From Isotricha intestinalis (taxonomy: Eukaryota; Ciliophora; Litostomatea; Vestibuliferida; Isotrichidae), in contig JAJJLU010000340.1 in NCBI GenBank assembly GCA_023807065.1, positions 32,070 to 96,069 on the forward strand: a DNA stretch of 64,000 nucleotides, given 5' to 3'. The notes under the pieces were generated by a model that saw nothing but the letters and a program-made list of their open reading frames with translations, searched no databases and was not told where the DNA came from. Within the stretch, counting starts at the first letter, position 1. Each line of letters opens with the position of its first letter. The position numbers and the translations under genes were made by a program. Of this stretch, positions 19,098-28,381 are shown piece after piece.

Positions 19098-20711
19098 ATG
19101 ATGAGTGTAAGTTCAACATCATCAACAGATGTTTTTGAAACATCAAAAGTTTTTTCAACAAAACAATCAAAAGAAGAATATTTAATAAAGCATACAACTA
19201 TAATAACAAAAAACCAATTATTTCTTTCAAGAGGAATAAGAATTATAATATTTTTATTATTTATATCTTTATCAATAATAGTAGATGTAGATAATGGAGT
19301 AATAGCATCATCATCACAATCAATAAAACAAGATTTAAATATATCAGATGGTCAATTTGGTCTATTTGTTTCAATTCCTTTCACAGGAAGAATTTTAGGC
19401 CTTTTAATATTTATAGGAATAATATCATCAAATCATAGAAAATTAATTATGTCATTAACTGTTTTTTTACATGGAATAACTTTTTATTCATATTCTTTGA
19501 CATCAAATTATTATGTTTTGATTTTAGTTAGAATTTTTACAGCAATTATGAAAGTTTATGGTAGTATTTATATGCCAGTATGGATTGATCAATTTGGAAT
19601 TAGGAAATATAAAACTTTATTGTTTACTTTATCATATATGATAAGTCCTTATGGACAAGTTTTTGGTTTTTATGTTGGAACAATTGTATTTCCTGGAAGA
19701 TGGAAAAATGCATTATATTGCATAGGAACTTTCCTTATTATTTTAAGTGTTAGTTTTATTGTTATTCCTTCCAAATATTTTTCTACTAAATATATGTTTA
19801 TTGGTTATGAAGATAAAGAAAAATTAGTAGTTACAAAAAATAATTCTATGAATAGAGTATCATTATTTGCTTTTGATGAAAAGAAAATCAAAAATAATAA
19901 AAATTCAAATAAAGTTATTAAAGTAATATGTAATTTAATTAAGAATAAAATATTCATTTTTTCAAGTTTAACCAGAGCAATAATATTTTTTACTTTTCAA
20001 ATAATTCATAATTTTTTTAAAGATTATGCTCTGAATGGATTAAAAATAAAAGATGAAAAACAAATATTATATTATTATGGATTTGCTTCAATTTTAGGTC
20101 CAGCAATCGGAAGTTTATTAGGAGGAATAATATGTAATAAATTAGGAGGATATGAATCAAAAAATTCAATATTAGTTCCAATAATTTTTGGAATTCTTGC
20201 AAATATATCTATTTTTTCCTTAATTAATATAACAAAATTTACTTTATTAAGTTTAAGTTTATGTGCATTTTTTTTTTCCTCAGGGGCTATTTTACCTACA
20301 ATTGCAGGATATATTATTTCTTCTGTAAGAAAAGAAAATAAAGGAATAGGAAGTTCTTTTGATATGTTATTAACTACTTTATTGGGTAAATTACCTGGAC
20401 CAATCTTTTATGGTTTATTAAATGATAAATTAAAAAATTTTGATAGTAGATTAGCTTGGAAAATAAGTTTAGGTTATTTTTATATTGGATTTATTTTTAT
20501 GATTTTTGCTTGTTTTTCTGTTGGAAATAAACCTGATAGATACTCTTTAAGAACTCCATTGTTTAAAAGGAAAAAGAAAAAAATAAAAGAAAAAATGTTT
20601 GCTGAAATTGGGAATAATAATGTTGATTTAATTTTTGCTGAAAAACCTATGCCAAAATTAAGAGTTTCTGATCAACAATTGGAAATGAAAGATGAAAATG
20701 ATATAATATGA
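19098..20711 (+). CDS. Major facilitator superfamily transporter (spinster-like)
   Basis: 537 residues, about 12 membrane helices in two groups of six separated by a basic loop around 245-275. The first helices contain IVDVDNGVIASSSQSIKQDL then ISDGQFGLFVSIPFTGRILG, with the R-x-x-G loop 2-3 motif degenerate. The second half contains FASILGPAIGSLLGGIICNK and an AGYIISSVRKENKGIGSSFD segment. The pattern (D-x-x-NG in helix 1, GPAIG-x-x-x-GG) resembles the spinster/Spns branch that exports lipids or lysolipids from lysosomes. The substrate cannot be assigned. The tails are charged and cytosolic. The stop codon is TGA. Confidence 0.82.
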   Translation: MMSVSSTSSTDVFETSKVFSTKQSKEEYLIKHTTIITKNQLFLSRGIRIIIFLLFISLSIIVDVDNGVIASSSQSIKQDLNISDGQFGLFVSIPFTGRILGLLIFIGIISSNHRKLIMSLTVFLHGITFYSYSLTSNYYVLILVRIFTAIMKVYGSIYMPVWIDQFGIRKYKTLLFTLSYMISPYGQVFGFYVGTIVFPGRWKNALYCIGTFLIILSVSFIVIPSKYFSTKYMFIGYEDKEKLVVTKNNSMNRVSLFAFDEKKIKNNKNSNKVIKVICNLIKNKIFIFSSLTRAIIFFTFQIIHNFFKDYALNGLKIKDEKQILYYYGFASILGPAIGSLLGGIICNKLGGYESKNSILVPIIFGILANISIFSLINITKFTLLSLSLCAFFFSSGAILPTIAGYIISSVRKENKGIGSSFDMLLTTLLGKLPGPIFYGLLNDKLKNFDSRLAWKISLGYFYIGFIFMIFACFSVGNKPDRYSLRTPLFKRKKKKIKEKMFAEIGNNNVDLIFAEKPMPKLRVSDQQLEMKDENDII

Positions 20712-20861
20712 CTTTATTTTTTATTTTTATAAATATTTAATTTATTTTAAATGTTTATGTCATAATTTGCAATTCATATAAATACATCAATCTAAAATAA
20801 TACATTTAAACATTTATAATAAGATTAATAACATTGAATTAGTTATTATTTTAATAAAATA

Positions 20862-21602
20862 ATGAATGATTTAAATGAAAACCAGAATATTCCATTTTTT
20901 GATAAACTAACCCAAAATGATATCATGAAATTATCTATAGATATAATTCCATCATTTATATACATAACTTTAATATCTTTAGTAATTTATTCAACAGATA
21001 AAATATATTATACAAGTTTTGTAATAGTTTTAAAAACTTTATTGTTTATATTTACTTTATTTATTTTGAAAGGTTTATTTCATTCATTTTGTATAGCAAC
21101 AAATAAAATAACTTTATCTCATTATAAAATAAGTATAATAACAATGGATTTCATATTAAATGTTTGTTATTATATTTCAATAATTTTATCATATTTGATT
21201 TTTTCAGGAAGACCTCATAACAGTTTTATAAAAAATATATACATAACAAGTTTAGTGTTTTCAATTACTTTAATAGGAATAATAAACTTAATTCAAGAAG
21301 CAATTAATTTATTAATGATAATAATATGTTTTCCAATTATGGTTTATAATTTTATAAGTGATCCAATTGAGTTTTATTCTACTTTTGGAGTTGCACCTGA
21401 AATTGTTAACAATTTACCAACAATCAAAGCTGATAAAAATCATTGTAAAGAATGTGTTATTTGTACCGAAGATATAAACGAAGGAGAAGAAATTTTAGTT
21501 TTAAAATGTCCTGGTAATCATTTCTTCCATTCAAATTGTGTTAAACAATGGTTAATGCAAAATTTCTCTTGCCCTCTATGTAGAAGTAAAAATATTTTAT
21601 AA
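20862..21602 (+). CDS. Multi-pass membrane RING-H2 E3 ubiquitin ligase
   Basis: 246 residues. The first 175 residues contain about four membrane helices (around 28-45, 55-75, 92-118 and 125-165). The C-terminal 45 residues form a complete RING-H2 finger: CVICTEDINEGEEIL, then CPGNHFFHSNC, VKQWL and CPLC, giving the C3H2C3 ligand set. The finger faces the cytosol at the very C-terminus. Membrane RING-H2 ligases of this layout act in ER or endosomal protein degradation; the substrate is unknown. Confidence 0.87.
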   Translation: MNDLNENQNIPFFDKLTQNDIMKLSIDIIPSFIYITLISLVIYSTDKIYYTSFVIVLKTLLFIFTLFILKGLFHSFCIATNKITLSHYKISIITMDFILNVCYYISIILSYLIFSGRPHNSFIKNIYITSLVFSITLIGIINLIQEAINLLMIIICFPIMVYNFISDPIEFYSTFGVAPEIVNNLPTIKADKNHCKECVICTEDINEGEEILVLKCPGNHFFHSNCVKQWLMQNFSCPLCRSKNIL

Positions 21603-21773
21603 TCAAATAAAAAGATAAAACTTAATTTGATTAATTTAATGAATTTTTTTTTAATTTAAATAATTATAATTTGATATGCTTTAAATTTTTTTAAAATTGA
21701 TATTATAATGAAATAATTAAAAAAAAGACATTAAATTATTTATTTTACTATATGAAAACTTATATATAATAAA

Positions 21774-23123
21774 ATGAAAGTTAAATTCACCATCAAACCT
21801 CAAATCCAAATTCAATCTACCAATAAAAATTCTGTAAGTTCAAGAAGCAAAGAAGATATAATAAATAATAATTTAAATATTCAAAAAAATGATATAATGA
21901 CTCATTCAAATACAGAAGATTTATTTGAATATACAATTAAATCTTTAGATAATCTTTCAAATTTAACAATTGCGACTTTAAAATTTTCATTTTCTATTTC
22001 AAAAAAAATTAATCCTGATTCATTAATTTTATTTAAATTAAATAAAGATAATATTTATGAAGAAATTCCGGATTCAGTAAAATTATCAAATATTGTGATT
22101 AAAGGAATAGATTATATTTATGAATTATATTATAAAACTTATAATGATATTATTAAAATTACTGTAGATTTTTATCAAATGAATATCGATAAAATATTCA
22201 TTAAATTATCTTCAATTTGTTCTATTCAAATGCTAAAATTAATAATAAATGAAAAATTCAAACAATCCCTTGAAATTGATTCTATAAAAATATTTGGATT
22301 ATATATAATTGATTTAAAATCAAAAGAAAAAAAAATAATGAATCAATCAAAAGAAATAACAGATAAAGTAACATTAAAATATATTATAAATTCTTATTTT
22401 GGAAATAAAAACTCTGAATATATATTATATTTTCTTCTTTCAAGAAATAAGAACAATAAACTCCAAATGGGATTAAATTTTAAATTTAATTATTTAAAAA
22501 ATATATCAAAAATTAAATTCAATGAAAATGCTCCAGAACATTGTGAATGTTCAGATGGAATAAATTTATTTGCTTATTGTAGAAATAAAGATTGTAAAAT
22601 ATATAATATGTTATTTATCCATGTTTTAGGATATGGAATATTTGATATTATGAATGAAATATTAAAAGTTCAATGTCCATTATGTTATAAAAAAAGTGAA
22701 GTAAAAAATATTGGTTTAATAAATAGTAAATGGTATTATAAAGGAAAATTAAATTGTTCCAAACAAAATGCTTTTGAAGGTGATGGAATAACTGTTGATA
22801 ATCAATTATATATTTTTAAAGAAACAAAAATTACTTCATTAATATTGAAATTAATTATTGAATGTAAACCACATATTATGCAAAAAGATTCATCTGATAA
22901 TATTTGTATGAATGATTTAGAAGATGTTGCCCTTTGTGATAATATTAAAGAAAAAGAAAATAAGATTGAAGATATTAATCTTTTTCCTAAAATTAAAGAT
23001 AATGTTAAATACTATGAAACAGAAAGTGAAATTAAAAGCATGAATGTTGAAATTGATAAACCTAAAAAAGTTATTTGTCATAATTGTAAAATGGATGAAG
23101 AAAGTTCTTGTTATATATTTTAA
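21774..23123 (+). CDS. Cys-rich (putative zinc-binding) protein with a possible C-terminal CaaX box, unknown
   Basis: 449 residues. Residues 130-215 look like a ubiquitin-like fold (an IFIKLSSICSIQMLKLIINE strand-helix). Residues about 255-310 carry a cluster of His/Cys pairs (HCEC, YCRNKDC, VQCPLC) consistent with one or two zinc sites. Near the end there is a second CHNC pair, and the protein ends SSCYIF. That terminus fits a C-a-a-X prenylation signal, with Phe favouring geranylgeranylation. I recognise no named family, though a Ubl plus zinc-binding layout suggests a ubiquitin-pathway role (inference). The start follows an AT-only leader. Confidence 0.6.
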   Translation: MKVKFTIKPQIQIQSTNKNSVSSRSKEDIINNNLNIQKNDIMTHSNTEDLFEYTIKSLDNLSNLTIATLKFSFSISKKINPDSLILFKLNKDNIYEEIPDSVKLSNIVIKGIDYIYELYYKTYNDIIKITVDFYQMNIDKIFIKLSSICSIQMLKLIINEKFKQSLEIDSIKIFGLYIIDLKSKEKKIMNQSKEITDKVTLKYIINSYFGNKNSEYILYFLLSRNKNNKLQMGLNFKFNYLKNISKIKFNENAPEHCECSDGINLFAYCRNKDCKIYNMLFIHVLGYGIFDIMNEILKVQCPLCYKKSEVKNIGLINSKWYYKGKLNCSKQNAFEGDGITVDNQLYIFKETKITSLILKLIIECKPHIMQKDSSDNICMNDLEDVALCDNIKEKENKIEDINLFPKIKDNVKYYETESEIKSMNVEIDKPKKVICHNCKMDEESSCYIF

Positions 23124-24076
23124 ATTTATTATGTTTTTTGTATAAATTATATTGACAATATATATAATATTACTTTTATGAATGATATATTTTTATTATA
23201 GATAAATATTATTTGATTTAATTCTATTTTTAAGTTTTTATTAATTTTTAATTTATTTTTAATGTAATAAGATAAAAGGCAAAAAAAGTAATCACAATGA
23301 ATAATAATCCTTTAAAAATCATTTTATTGACTCATTGATAATTGTTATAATGATGGTTCAAAATCATAAAAAAAGGAATCAAATAATAATATATGATAAA
23401 AAATATTCTAGTTCTCAAAATTTGAAACAACAAAAAATGTGAATTTTATATTATATAAAATAAGTTAAACATTATAATTTTATGAAATTCAAATGAATTA
23501 TCTATAATAATTTAAATTATCCTAAAGAAGAGTTAGAAACTAAAAGAACATAGTCATTTTTCATTTTCAATCATGATCAATAAGATTTAAAAAAGAAAAT
23601 ATTAATGAATTTTTTAAATAATTTTCAAAAAATTAAAACCAAATAATAAAAAATTATTCATCTTATTATTCTTTTTTAAAAGAACATTTTACTTATTCTA
23701 TGATAAGAATTTTTAAATCTATATAGGTTTAATTCAGAATCTATTGAAAATATGAGTGAAAATTTTAAATATTTTAAAAATATTTAAAAAATTAATTTGT
23801 TGAATAGAAATGAGAAAACAATAATCATTATTAATTAAAATCCAACAATTAGATTGTAAAGCTTTTTCTTTATAAATAAAAAATAAAACAATAGATAGAA
23901 GAATTATGACATTAACTTATTATAAAAAACCAATTCCAACTACTTTTAAGATAATTTTCTTGTTTGAAGCTAATATTCATTGAGAATTTATATTGATGAT
24001 TAAATATATTTAGTTATTTAATTATAAATACTTAAACAACATATATTTATAATTATTTAAAATTATATTTAATTTT
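23124..24076. other. 950-bp spacer with possible plus-strand gene relic
   Basis: No intact gene. On the plus strand there are short protein-like runs separated by TAA/TAG/TGA: one near 23353-23442 (MMVQNHKKRNQIIIYDKKYS), one near 23508-23640 (NYPKEELETKRT, then a stop, SFFIFNHDQ, then a stop, DLKKKILMNFLNNFQKI), and others to about 23970. They could be the remains of one gene. No homology was recognised, so a chance origin in AT-rich DNA is possible. Confidence 0.3.
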
Positions 24077-24784
24077 ATGAATTTTAAAATTAAAAAAAAG
24101 CAAATGAAAAAACACCAGAACAAAATAGTTTATAATCAAAAATATAAAAATAATTTAGTGAAATCAACTATTATAAATAATAATGATAATAGTTTTAGAG
24201 AAGAATATTATCAAAATAAAAAGAAAAATCAGACAATATTTATAGAAATATCAAATAATCCAAATAATCAAAATAAACAACATTATAATAATCATTTCAC
24301 TCATATTAATAAAGTCAATAATAATCTTCATAAAAAAACAAAAACAAGAAGTTCTTTAAGTGAAAAAGGAAAAATAGAAACAAATGAAAATTCTCCTGAT
24401 AAAAATAATAAAATATTAAATGTTACTTATATAAAAACAATTAATATTCAACCAAAAAGGTTTAAATCAAAATCCCCAAAAAACAGTGAAAACACAAAAA
24501 TTGGATTTAACTTTCATTCTCAAGAAGATAAGAAAGAATTTATTCCTTTAAAAAAAAATGGAAAAATTTTAATGTCTACTTTACCAAGAGCCTTAATTGA
24601 TATTTCAAAAGATAATAAAATATCACAAGGACTCAATATTACATACAATAATGATGAAATTATAAATATAATTTTAAAACTAAAAAATAAAAATACAATA
24701 ATTTCAGATGATATGAAAAAGGATTTAATTGAATTAAGAAATAATATAGATAATTTAATAAATAAATATTATAATCAAAATTAA
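24077..24784 (+). CDS. Basic Lys/Asn-rich low-complexity protein, unknown
   Basis: 235 residues, very rich in Lys, Asn, Ile and Ser. The first 170 residues look disordered. The last 50 (from about NITYNNDEIINIILKLKNKN) form an amphipathic helical pair. There is no signal peptide or membrane segment. An upstream ATG choice is clear because the preceding DNA is non-coding. No family was recognised; ciliates have many such basic proteins. Confidence 0.55.
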   Translation: MNFKIKKKQMKKHQNKIVYNQKYKNNLVKSTIINNNDNSFREEYYQNKKKNQTIFIEISNNPNNQNKQHYNNHFTHINKVNNNLHKKTKTRSSLSEKGKIETNENSPDKNNKILNVTYIKTINIQPKRFKSKSPKNSENTKIGFNFHSQEDKKEFIPLKKNGKILMSTLPRALIDISKDNKISQGLNITYNNDEIINIILKLKNKNTIISDDMKKDLIELRNNIDNLINKYYNQN

Positions 24785-24830
24785 ATAATTAATTTATATA
24801 TAAAAATAATTAATTGCTCATTTAACCAAA

Positions 24831-26144
24831 TTATATTATATTATTACAAAATTGCTCTATCAGATAATCTATTTTATTTTCTTTTTTAAGATGCAAAATT
24901 AATTTTATTGTTTCTGAAATAGGCAATTTAAGTTGATAAACATTACCATATTTATCATCCTTTTTAATTGAAATTAAATTTGAATTAGCCAATTCTTCCA
25001 AATATTTTTTAGCCAAAACTAAATCTAATTTTGATTTTTTACTGTTTGATCTTTTCATAAGAGAATAATATTTATGATAAATCATTCCAATTGTAATATT
25101 TTCTTTATAATCTGAAGTACAATGACATAATGCAATCAAAAATATGATATGTAATTTTGGAAATTGTTTAAGTAAACTATAATAACTTCCTTTTTCTTCA
25201 TTTATTTCTATTTCCTTTAAAACATTGTTTAAAATTTCTAATAATTCACTTCTTAAAATTTCATCTCCCTTTTCTTTTTTTAACATATAATCATTAAAAG
25301 ACATATCAATCATTGTAATTATATATTTTATTTTTAATAAAATTTCAACTATACCATTCCCAAGACTAAAATATTTATAAATTAAAGGGATAAAAAGCTC
25401 GGTTTGAATTAATATATCATGAAATTCTTTAATAATAGGAAAAAAAGAATTATTCAGAATATTATTTGAAAATTGAAAAGGAAAATTAGTGAAAAGTTGT
25501 TCAATTACTAACATAATATTATCAAAACTTTTAATATTAGGACAAATAGTTTTTTGAGAAAATCTTGAACGAATTCTTTTTTCCATTAAATCTGTAAGAT
25601 TATAATTTGAAGTAAATCCAATAAATAATAAATTTTTAGAAGAGTTAATAATATCTAGAAGAGTATAAAGTAAAATTTGTTTTTTCTTTTTTATTAGATA
25701 TTCTATATTTTCATAAAAAATTACAACTAGAGTATCATCAATAAAATTATTAAAATAATTTTCAATTTCCTTTTGATAATTTTCAAATCCCGCTTTTTCA
25801 AATTCAATATTTAATCTTTGACAAATTGCTTTTAAAACATAATCTTCTGTAGTATGAATATAACCATCAAAATTTAAAATAATATAATTTCCTTTATAAT
25901 CCTTTACTAAATAATGTTCTAAAAATATTTTTAAAACATAATTATTATTTCCATATGATAAAACTATATCACTTTGATTTGTTTGACTCATATTTTCAAC
26001 TAATTGAATATATTCTGGAATTGAATCTTGAAATACAAGATGTAAAATGTCATAATTATTTATTGAAAAATTTTCAAGAATAATAGAAAAAATAGGAATT
26101 AACTTATTTATACATAAACTTGAATTTTCAAAATTTTCTGACAT
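24831..26144 (-). CDS. ORC4: Origin recognition complex subunit 4-like protein with degenerate ATP-binding site
   Basis: 437 residues. The best block is LLYTLLDIINSSKNLLFIGF followed by LTDLMEKRIRSRFSQKTI (about 158-200), which matches the ORC4 region containing the arginine that reaches into the ORC1 ATP site (family R-V/I-K/R-SRFS). The C-terminal half looks like the AAA+ lid and winged helix (KLHIIFLIALCHC, VLAKKYLEELANSNLI, then VYQLKLPISETIKLIL). The Walker A position reads LSYGNNNYVLK (62-72), with no GxxGxGK[ST], and the Walker B position reads VVIFYENIEYL instead of a DE pair. ORC4 binding of ATP is therefore probably lost, while its contribution to ORC1 seems kept. ORC4 is part of the six-subunit replication-origin complex. 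Confidence 0.75.
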   Translation of the reverse strand: MSENFENSSLCINKLIPIFSIILENFSINNYDILHLVFQDSIPEYIQLVENMSQTNQSDIVLSYGNNNYVLKIFLEHYLVKDYKGNYIILNFDGYIHTTEDYVLKAICQRLNIEFEKAGFENYQKEIENYFNNFIDDTLVVIFYENIEYLIKKKKQILLYTLLDIINSSKNLLFIGFTSNYNLTDLMEKRIRSRFSQKTICPNIKSFDNIMLVIEQLFTNFPFQFSNNILNNSFFPIIKEFHDILIQTELFIPLIYKYFSLGNGIVEILLKIKYIITMIDMSFNDYMLKKEKGDEILRSELLEILNNVLKEIEINEEKGSYYSLLKQFPKLHIIFLIALCHCTSDYKENITIGMIYHKYYSLMKRSNSKKSKLDLVLAKKYLEELANSNLISIKKDDKYGNVYQLKLPISETIKLILHLKKENKIDYLIEQFCNNII

Positions 26145-26806
26145 TAAAGTTAAAAAAAAAAAAAATTAATTTTTAAATTTTTTTCCAATTTTTTAATTAT
26201 AGGTTTAAATAATTTAATTTAAATGACCCTATTTAATCACTTCAAAAAATAAGTTTATTTTAACTATATTATGTTCTTTAGAAAAGAAGTGAAAATTAGA
26301 GAAAAAAAAAGAATTACAATATCTTTTCTTCAAGCTCTCCGGTTTTTTAAACCATCTTATTATATTCAATTATTATTTAAACATTTTTTCAGAATATATT
26401 TTGATTTTATGTTTAAATCATTTTAAAACAATAATTTCCTAATTTTCTTTTTTTCTCTTGTTTTCCTTTGATTAATACAAATATATCATTTTCATTTAAT
26501 GATTCAATAAAAGGAATATTCAAAGTATCTTTTCTAGGCTCATTCTGTTTTTTCGTTTTCTTCAAAATTATAAAACATAATTGTGTCTTTATTATCTTCT
26601 TCAATATAAAATTCTTAGGCTATATTTATTAGCTAATCCATTAAAAACAATCTTTTTTTACAAATGTTTAATGGTTTTGATTAATAGTTTTTTAATTTTC
26701 TTTTATTTAAATGATACAAAATTTTATTTTTTTGATAGTACAAATCAATTTTCAATTTATAAGGTATTTTAAATTGTAAATAAAAAATTATTTTATATAC
26801 TTAATA
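26145..26806. other. 660-bp spacer containing a minus-strand gene relic
   Basis: The stretch 26145-26412 is AT-rich and holds only a short GC-richer patch near 26330-26352 with a small GGTTT/AAACC inverted repeat. The stretch 26413-26780 holds the relic listed separately. Confidence 0.5.
26413..26780 (-). pseudogene. Frameshifted minus-strand gene relic, family unknown
   Basis: On the minus strand a protein-like run (FYIEEDNKDTIMFYNFEENE) ends at a TGA at 26539-26541 (TGA on the minus strand). The overlapping frame continues with PRKDTLNIPFIESLNENDIF then VLIKGKQEKKRKLGNYCF to a stop at 26413. Upstream, KIPYKLKIDLYYQKNKILYH is separated by further stops. The composition is coding-like in successive frames, which suggests a decayed gene. 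The ORF in frame at 26413-26604 alone (63 residues) is probably not a gene. No family was recognised. Confidence 0.4.
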
Positions 26807-28216
26807 ATGTCAACAAATAATTACATTAATTTAACTTCAGATGAAGGGATTAAGAAAAAAATACTAAAAGAAGGAAAAGGAGAAGTGATACAAAAAGATT
26901 ATGAAGCAATAATTCATTATTTTGTAAAATTAAATGGTAAAATAATAGATCAAAGTGAAGCAAATTGTTTTTTAATAATAGGAAATGAAAATGAAGAAAG
27001 AGGATTATTAATAACAATACAATCCATGAAATTAGAAGAAAAATCAGAATTTATTATAAAACCAGAATATCGGTTTAGAGAATATCATTATATTAATAAA
27101 ATATCTCCTAATGAAATATTAACTTATGAAGTTGATTTACTTGCAATTAATGAACCAACTAAAAAATTAAAAGATTTAAGTATAAATGAAAAAATTAATA
27201 TTGCAAAAGAAGCTAAAATTGAAGGGGTTAATAAATTTAAAGAAAAAACTTTTGAAGAAGCTTTTTTAGATTTTGAAAAAGCCCTTTCTTATTTAGGAAA
27301 TATTCCTTTACATAAAGAAGATAGTAAAGAAAGAATAGAATTAGTAATCTCAATAGCAAATAATATTTGTAATTGTTGTAATCATTTAGGAAATTATCAA
27401 AGAATAATTTCAACAAGTGCCACAGGATTAAATATACAAAAAAATCCAAAATTATATTATTTTAGAAGTTTAGCTTTTATTCAATTAGATAATATAAGAG
27501 AAGCAGAAAAAAATTATAATGAATTAAAAAACTTAATAGATATAAATGATCCAGGATTAAAATATATAAAATCTTTAATTGACGAAAAGGAAACAAAGAT
27601 TGATATTAAAAAAAAGAAAGTATCAAAAAATATAATAAATAATTTATATGAAGAAAAAGCAAAACAAATTGAACCTCCAAATACTAAATTAAATGATAAA
27701 TTACGTTCATATGTATTTTTCGATATAAAAATTGGAGATAAAAAACCAGAAAAAATAATATTTGAATTATTTTGTGATGAAGCACCATATACAACAATGA
27801 ATTTCTTTGAATTATGTAAAGGAACAAATGAAGAAAAATTAACATATAAAGGAAGTAAAATACATAAAATAATAAAAAATTTTCTTATTCAAGGAGGAGA
27901 TTTTGAAAAAGGAAATGGAGAAGGAGGAAGAAGTGTATTTAAAGATAGAAAAAAAAGAGATTTAAGATATATTTATGGTCATTTTAGAGAAGGATTATTA
28001 TCTTGGGTTAATAATGATGTAGATAAAGATATTGGTTCTCAATTTTATATTACTTTAAGAGACACTAATATTTTAGATGGAACGCATATTGTTTTTGGTA
28101 GAGTTATTGAAGGAATGAATGTAATTAAAAATATTGAAAATGTTGAAGTTGATGAAAAGGATAATCCAAAAATACCTGTAGTTATTTTTGATTGTGGAGA
28201 AGTTAGTGATATGTGA
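26807..28216 (+). CDS. Dual-family immunophilin: FKBP-like domain, TPR repeats, cyclophilin domain
   Basis: 469 residues. Residues about 12-113 are FKBP-like (GKGEVIQKDYEAIIHYFVKL, then MKLEEKSEFIIKPEYRF, EILTYEVDLLAIN). Residues 125-260 form about three TPR motifs (NKFKEKTFEEAFLDFEKAL, IANNICNCCNHLGNYQRII, LYYFRSLAFIQLDNIREAEK). Residues 298-467 are a cyclophilin (FELFCDEAPYTTMNFFELCK, NFLIQGGDFEKGNGEGGRS, GSQFYITL). Both prolyl isomerase folds are therefore in one chain. The catalytic Arg of cyclophilin is Lys (K354), and the Trp of the cyclosporin pocket is His (H427), as in some TPR cyclophilins. FKBP-TPR-cyclophilin fusions have been described in Toxoplasma (FCBP); the TPRs may bind Hsp90. 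The stop codon is TGA. Confidence 0.9.
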   Translation: MSTNNYINLTSDEGIKKKILKEGKGEVIQKDYEAIIHYFVKLNGKIIDQSEANCFLIIGNENEERGLLITIQSMKLEEKSEFIIKPEYRFREYHYINKISPNEILTYEVDLLAINEPTKKLKDLSINEKINIAKEAKIEGVNKFKEKTFEEAFLDFEKALSYLGNIPLHKEDSKERIELVISIANNICNCCNHLGNYQRIISTSATGLNIQKNPKLYYFRSLAFIQLDNIREAEKNYNELKNLIDINDPGLKYIKSLIDEKETKIDIKKKKVSKNIINNLYEEKAKQIEPPNTKLNDKLRSYVFFDIKIGDKKPEKIIFELFCDEAPYTTMNFFELCKGTNEEKLTYKGSKIHKIIKNFLIQGGDFEKGNGEGGRSVFKDRKKRDLRYIYGHFREGLLSWVNNDVDKDIGSQFYITLRDTNILDGTHIVFGRVIEGMNVIKNIENVEVDEKDNPKIPVVIFDCGEVSDM

Positions 28217-28381
28217 TTTTTGTTTTTTTACACTAAACAAATTTTTATTTGTTATTTAATGGTTTTTTTATTAAGCTCAAAAATTTTATTTTATAAATGT
28301 ATTATGTACCTAAGTTTTATTTAAATGATTATAATTTTTGTCACAAACTCTTCTTTATTTATATTATAAATATTATTTATT

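Noticed and set aside
23340..23375. tRNA gene near a GGTTCAAAATC sequence
   Set aside because: There is no cloverleaf, acceptor stem or A box around it; it is a small inverted repeat in spacer DNA.
26581..26772. 63-residue plus-strand ORF
   Set aside because: Hydrophobic shadow of the minus-strand relic, with no coding features of its own.
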